Shown piece after piece: positions 60,364-64,000 of a stretch of DNA of 64,000 nucleotides. Source of the DNA: a virus. The stretch spans positions 1-64,000 of IMG/VR virus record IMGVR_UViG_3300034198_012786; one strand, given 5' to 3'. The notes beneath the pieces were generated by a model. It was given only the letters and a program-made list of their open reading frames with translations. It was not told where the DNA came from and did no database searches. The translations under genes were made by a program, and so were the position numbers. Position 1 is the stretch's first letter, and each line of letters begins with the position of its first letter.

Positions 60364-62613
60364 ATGGGCGAAAAGAAAGATTCCTACCAAGGCAAGCTTG
60401 CGAATAAGCCTACTAGAAGCGCTGCTAACCCTAAAGTAAGCGCCACCCGGAAAGCCACTGATACTAGTAATATTGAATCAAAGAAATTACTCTGGATTGG
60501 TCGCGTCGTACACGTCGATGTCGAGTCGATGCGATGTTCGATCACTGCCATAACGGGAAATGAGCAATGGCACGACGTTCAAATCCCGATGTCTGGTGGC
60601 GGTCCTCGTTCGTTTTCTGGCTCCATTATCGAACGTGGCTCGATGGTTATTCTGGGCTGGCGCGCGTTTGGTATGTATACTCAACATCCTGTCATTATTA
60701 CTTGCTTGCCACCAGGATTATACCCTGCTCGTTCCTATAATCCAGTTGCTGTTGCGGACAAGAATCAAATAGATGCATTGTTATCGAAAAGACCTGAACT
60801 AAAATATGATCCCAACTTATTCCTGGATACGGTTCGACTGAAGAATCGTAAGGCTTATGAAGGCGATTATATTGCGACTTCAAAAGATGGGTCGGACATC
60901 CTATTGGATCGCGATGTAATGCTAACATCGCGATCTGGTATGGAAATTCGTCTCCGTGATAGTGATCAAACGTCCGTTCTAAACACACTAAATGATTACG
61001 TAAGTAACGCAGCTGGTTCTTATTATAGAGGTATGATTAGACGAGGAATGCTGTCGCTCCCTCAAGAAATATATCCACTTTCATCTTTAACCAACATTCC
61101 GAGTTCCTACAATCTTCGTTCATCTGGTGATAAAAGGCTGTTTAATCAGTCAGTGCCTAAATCCTCGCCTGCATATGACTATTTAAAAGAACAAAACCTT
61201 ATAGATGCTGACGGCTTCAGAACGCACTCTTATGAACAAGCCGAGCTTGAATACCCTTCTATAGTCGATCCTGCTGGGGTTCGAACCAGCTACGTTATGC
61301 AGGGCGATATTGGAAACAATCCTATTAACTCTCTGTATGCCTATATTGAAGATCGTCGAGAATTAAACCATGTGAGTGACGGGGTTATATCGGTTACCGA
61401 GGAAGTGGATGGGTTTCAGATAGACCAGAAGCCGTACTACATTGAAGATGTTCACGGAACAGTGGTTGGTAATGATTATTCTGGCCCAGGACGTGATTTA
61501 TATAAGCGCATTCTACGTATGAATGTGTTTGATAGTCCCAAGGACGGATCGTTCGGGGTTCCCGCTTCTCTGCAAAGCTTAGATTTATCGACTCCGGATG
61601 GTATCGAGCTCGCAGACACCATGGGCCTGGCGAGACTCTATCGAATAAAATCTCCGCGCACCGATAACGTATATAGCTTCGGCGTTTCTAAGGAAGGGAA
61701 AGTATTCCTGAGCGTGCCGAAGACAACAACGGGTCGTACTAGTCAAGACTTAGGTCAGAGTATTGATGCGAGCATCGCAGGCCTAGTAAAAATGAACATT
61801 GGAAGAGACGATAATACCGGTCTTAGCGCAGATGTAAGACTGCAGGGCGGCATGAATTTAGAAATTGGACGAGATCGTAATAGGAATTCGTTAAACATCA
61901 CTCTTTTTGGACCCATAGTTTGGAAGTTCCTGGGAGATGATGATGAAACCAGCAGGCCTACCCTGGACTGGCGACTCGGTGGTGCCGCTAACATATCTGC
62001 GTCATCTAATATCTCGACTGTCGCTGGCGCGAACCATCTTAGTAGCGCAGGTGGTCGGAATATAGCTATTGGTAGTTCTATCGAACAAAATGCTGGTGAA
62101 TCCGGCATGAGCATCAAGTCATTAGGCGCTGCAAACACAGTGATTCTTGGTGAGGCGTCTTATGATCACGGTCAGAGCGTCACTTGTAACTATGCGGTCG
62201 GCAAAGAAGCAACGACTGTAGCTGGCGTAGATAAGACTACCGTTTTGACCGGGAGCATCACGAGGTCTGTGGTTGCAGGGACTGGCATAGACGACTCGGT
62301 TACCACCGGAAATATATTAACGTCGGTCGTTACTGGTTTGGTAGATACCTCCGTTACGACTGGTTCTTACTCGGTGTCAGTTAAATCCGGTGCTTTGTCA
62401 CTAGCTGCCCCAGTTGGTCCGGTATCGATCCAGGCGGCTTCAACTACCATTTCTAGTACATCATTGAATCTGTTCACCGCTCCAACTACTGCGATCGGTA
62501 CTGCTACGGTTGGGTTCGCAGTGGCGGGCATACCTAGTCCAGTACCAGGACCTCACATTGATTATTTAACCGGTATACCGATTCTTGGCATACCAACGAT
62601 CGCGATAGGATAA
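60364..62613 (+). CDS. Baseplate central spike, gp5/VgrG-like OB-fold protein (749 aa)
   Basis: Residues 35-125 form an OB-fold typical of gp5/gpV spikes (LLWIGRVVHVDVESMRCSI, then GSMVILGWRAFGMYTQHPVIITCL). The middle (130-480) is a mixed domain. From about 545 to 749 a repeated Val/Thr/Ser/Gly pattern with short strands (TTVAGVDKTTVLTGSI, TTGNILTSVVTGL) indicates a triple-stranded beta-helix needle ending in GIPILGIPTIAIG. No lysozyme domain is recognised between. AGGTGA precedes the ATG. The protein would pierce the outer layer of the host. Confidence 0.8.
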   Translation: MGEKKDSYQGKLANKPTRSAANPKVSATRKATDTSNIESKKLLWIGRVVHVDVESMRCSITAITGNEQWHDVQIPMSGGGPRSFSGSIIERGSMVILGWRAFGMYTQHPVIITCLPPGLYPARSYNPVAVADKNQIDALLSKRPELKYDPNLFLDTVRLKNRKAYEGDYIATSKDGSDILLDRDVMLTSRSGMEIRLRDSDQTSVLNTLNDYVSNAAGSYYRGMIRRGMLSLPQEIYPLSSLTNIPSSYNLRSSGDKRLFNQSVPKSSPAYDYLKEQNLIDADGFRTHSYEQAELEYPSIVDPAGVRTSYVMQGDIGNNPINSLYAYIEDRRELNHVSDGVISVTEEVDGFQIDQKPYYIEDVHGTVVGNDYSGPGRDLYKRILRMNVFDSPKDGSFGVPASLQSLDLSTPDGIELADTMGLARLYRIKSPRTDNVYSFGVSKEGKVFLSVPKTTTGRTSQDLGQSIDASIAGLVKMNIGRDDNTGLSADVRLQGGMNLEIGRDRNRNSLNITLFGPIVWKFLGDDDETSRPTLDWRLGGAANISASSNISTVAGANHLSSAGGRNIAIGSSIEQNAGESGMSIKSLGAANTVILGEASYDHGQSVTCNYAVGKEATTVAGVDKTTVLTGSITRSVVAGTGIDDSVTTGNILTSVVTGLVDTSVTTGSYSVSVKSGALSLAAPVGPVSIQAASTTISSTSLNLFTAPTTAIGTATVGFAVAGIPSPVPGPHIDYLTGIPILGIPTIAIG

Positions 62614-63185
62614 TGCCAATAACTCCTGTTTCAGCATCGGGCATTATATTAGGCAATTTAGTGTCGACTGGCGTTGCTGGTCCGAATAACGTTCAACTTG
62701 CGAATGGTCTTGGGAATGGTATAGCTACCTACCTTACAAGTGTTGTGACTTCGGCCACTTTAGACATTGGAATTCTTGGAGTAGGACAGGGTACCGGGAC
62801 TGTTGTATTAACACCTGCTACTGCTATCCCAGCATTCAGTTCCGGATTCGCGGCAGCTGGCATGACAGGCAACATGATCCCAGCCCTTTCGACTGCACTT
62901 GGCATTAGTCTTTGTACCATTTTGGCGACTGCTACTATTTCGGTTCCTTCCCCTACTGTCGGGATAGGTGTCGGTGCTGGAGTACTGGTTCCAGTGGGTG
63001 CAATACCCTTTATCCTAACTGGACTGGCTAGTAGCGGACTGACTGGGACCGCAATACCTCAGTATGCTACTGCTGTTGGTAATGCGATAGATACCTGTCT
63101 GCCAAGCGCTATTGTAGGAGTTGTGATAACCGGTTCCGGTTCTTTCATCCCTTCGGCCATGGTAGGAACTGGAAAGCTTTTGTAG
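62613..63185 (+). CDS. Gly/Ala/Val-rich baseplate protein with internal duplication (190 aa)
   Basis: TAATG-coupled to the spike gene. Two similar halves each carry a hydrophobic F-x-x-[G]-[F/L]-A-x-[A/S]-G-[M/L]-T-G segment (about 75-95 and 130-150) and end in an ILGxxx-type strand. The composition is almost only Gly, Ala, Val, Ile, Ser, Thr. The position just after the spike suits a spike-tip or baseplate cap, but no PAAR signature is visible, so the role is open. Confidence 0.6.
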   Translation: MPITPVSASGIILGNLVSTGVAGPNNVQLANGLGNGIATYLTSVVTSATLDIGILGVGQGTGTVVLTPATAIPAFSSGFAAAGMTGNMIPALSTALGISLCTILATATISVPSPTVGIGVGAGVLVPVGAIPFILTGLASSGLTGTAIPQYATAVGNAIDTCLPSAIVGVVITGSGSFIPSAMVGTGKLL

Positions 63186-63192
63186 GTATTGT
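63186..63192 (+). promoter_or_regulatory. GTANNNT promoter, predicted leaderless start at 63198
   Basis: GTATTGT, then 5 nt (CTTGT), then ATG. The box follows the stop of the upstream gene by 1 nt. Confidence 0.65.
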
Positions 63193-63197
63193 CTTGT

Positions 63198-64000
63198 ATG
63201 GGTTTAAACACAAGTGGTGCAATTCTCGAAGGCATTAGGTATTCTGAATCTTGTAATCCATATTTCTACCCTCCTCGAAATCTAGTCTTATCTTCGAATA
63301 CGTCTGAATTTAACCAGACGACATCAAGATCAGATTATTGCATATGGGTTTCTGGTCAAAGCATCGGATCTTCAGGTCTCGAGATATCCGATCCGAATTT
63401 ACGATTTAACTGGACGAAAAATGATTCGATAATTCGGTTTGGGTATGACAGCGTAGGGAGAAGGTTTTTCCCCAACCCAGGCGCTCAGCGTATATCATGT
63501 GGCGCCATACGCAACGAACCGCGTATCAAATCAGCCATTCCAATTTCTGCTTCCTTAGATTCAGCTCCCTATATAGTAACCGTCGGATCTCCAGTCATAT
63601 CGAAATTCGAGGTAATTCTAGTAGACGTCGGAATAAACGGATGGTTGAACCCGCCCCCGGCTGGATGTGTTCAAGTGAGCACCAGAACGGGTGAGTTTAA
63701 TTTCAATCCTCTTGATTTAGAAGATGCTCGGTTTAAAGGTCAGTCTGTTTACGTCTCGCGTCAATCGTTCTATGACCGTAGCAAGGAAAAAGGGGTCATA
63801 GCCACGATAGATGATAATAACAATTATGTAGCTTATTTGAATCCCGTACCCGCGAAAAATTCGAAAGTGCTTCTTAAAATCGCGAACTATCCATACTTGT
63901 CCGTAAGTTATTTTAATAATGAAGCCCAGATGGTGGTTCCGACGTCGTCGGAAGTAGCTCATGTCGCTCTTGATACAGGACGTGTACTTGTAGCGTCGGA
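63198..64000 (+). CDS. Probable baseplate protein, N-terminal 267 residues (runs off the window)
   Basis: The frame from ATG 63198 is open to the end of the window. It starts MGLNTSGAILEGIRYSESCNP, and the visible part is beta-rich with Tyr/Phe and Asn (SDYCIWVSGQSIGSS, ISKFEVILVDVGINGW, VYVSRQSFYDRSK). It follows the spike and its small partner, where wedge or baseplate genes are expected. The leaderless-type promoter fixes the start. No family can be named from the part visible. Confidence 0.6.
   Translation, partial: MGLNTSGAILEGIRYSESCNPYFYPPRNLVLSSNTSEFNQTTSRSDYCIWVSGQSIGSSGLEISDPNLRFNWTKNDSIIRFGYDSVGRRFFPNPGAQRISCGAIRNEPRIKSAIPISASLDSAPYIVTVGSPVISKFEVILVDVGINGWLNPPPAGCVQVSTRTGEFNFNPLDLEDARFKGQSVYVSRQSFYDRSKEKGVIATIDDNNNYVAYLNPVPAKNSKVLLKIANYPYLSVSYFNNEAQMVVPTSSEVAHVALDTGRVLVAS

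Noticed and set aside
1-64000. tRNA genes
   Set aside because: No complete cloverleaf with CCA or T-arm of five pairs was found; only the partial tRNA-like element at 6115-6194.
1-64000. Naming the host as Deinococcus or an actinobacterium
   Set aside because: Only the leaderless promoter type suggests these; GC content and proteins give no direct support.

Overview
The window is a block of structural and accessory genes from a large contractile-tailed bacteriophage. It opens inside the major capsid gene. It carries a giant tail sheath, tail tube, likely chaperones, a 1126-residue tape measure, baseplate hub and OB-fold spike, several long fibres and many neck-like virion proteins, and it leaves through another probable baseplate gene. 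No terminase, portal, integrase, rRNA or tRNA was found. Sixty-four kilobases taken up mostly by virion genes, plus the size of individual proteins, suggest a jumbo phage. The host cannot be named.

Layout: 0-5 kb holds the capsid end, small virion-like proteins, an arginase-family protein, a tandem array of overlapping Cys-motif micro-ORFs and a SPOUT RNA methyltransferase. At 5-9.5 kb lie a reverse-strand C39-like protease, a roughly 510-nt structured non-coding RNA unit with its own promoter-like site and terminator hairpin, a possible distant AcrVA2-like protein, an aminotransferase and a reverse-strand phage protein. At 9.5-29 kb are fibre and adhesin genes (glycine-rich, collagen-like and GLTGGGDLS-repeat types), interrupted by a reverse-strand PHP-less DNA polymerase III alpha core and accompanied by a DnaQ-like exonuclease. 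At 29-36 kb are neck-like virion genes plus an actin-like ATPase. At 36-42 kb is the sheath. At 42-48 kb are poorly characterised proteins, three of them sharing an N-terminal module also seen near the capsid gene. At 48-64 kb the order is tube, chaperone candidates, tape measure, baseplate.

Two features run through the whole window. First, many transcription units without a Shine-Dalgarno begin with GTANNNT, then 5 nt (sometimes 6), then ATG. This spacing predicts leaderless mRNAs from extended -10-type promoters, and some other promoter-like copies serve short leaders. TANNNT leaderless promoters are well known in Deinococcota and Actinobacteria, so the host may use leaderless initiation heavily (inference). 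Second, long perfect hairpins, several followed by a short TATTT-like tail instead of a U-run, separate the units. The reverse-strand units sit as moron-like insertions.

The most notable candidate for something undescribed is the structured RNA at about 5921-6429. Next come the tandem Cys micro-ORF array with constant 11-nt overlaps, the recurrent N-terminal IAxRIA peptide (a possible capsid-targeting signal), and the minimal C-family polymerase paired with a separate proofreading-type exonuclease. All assignments come from reading motifs by eye; no database search was run.
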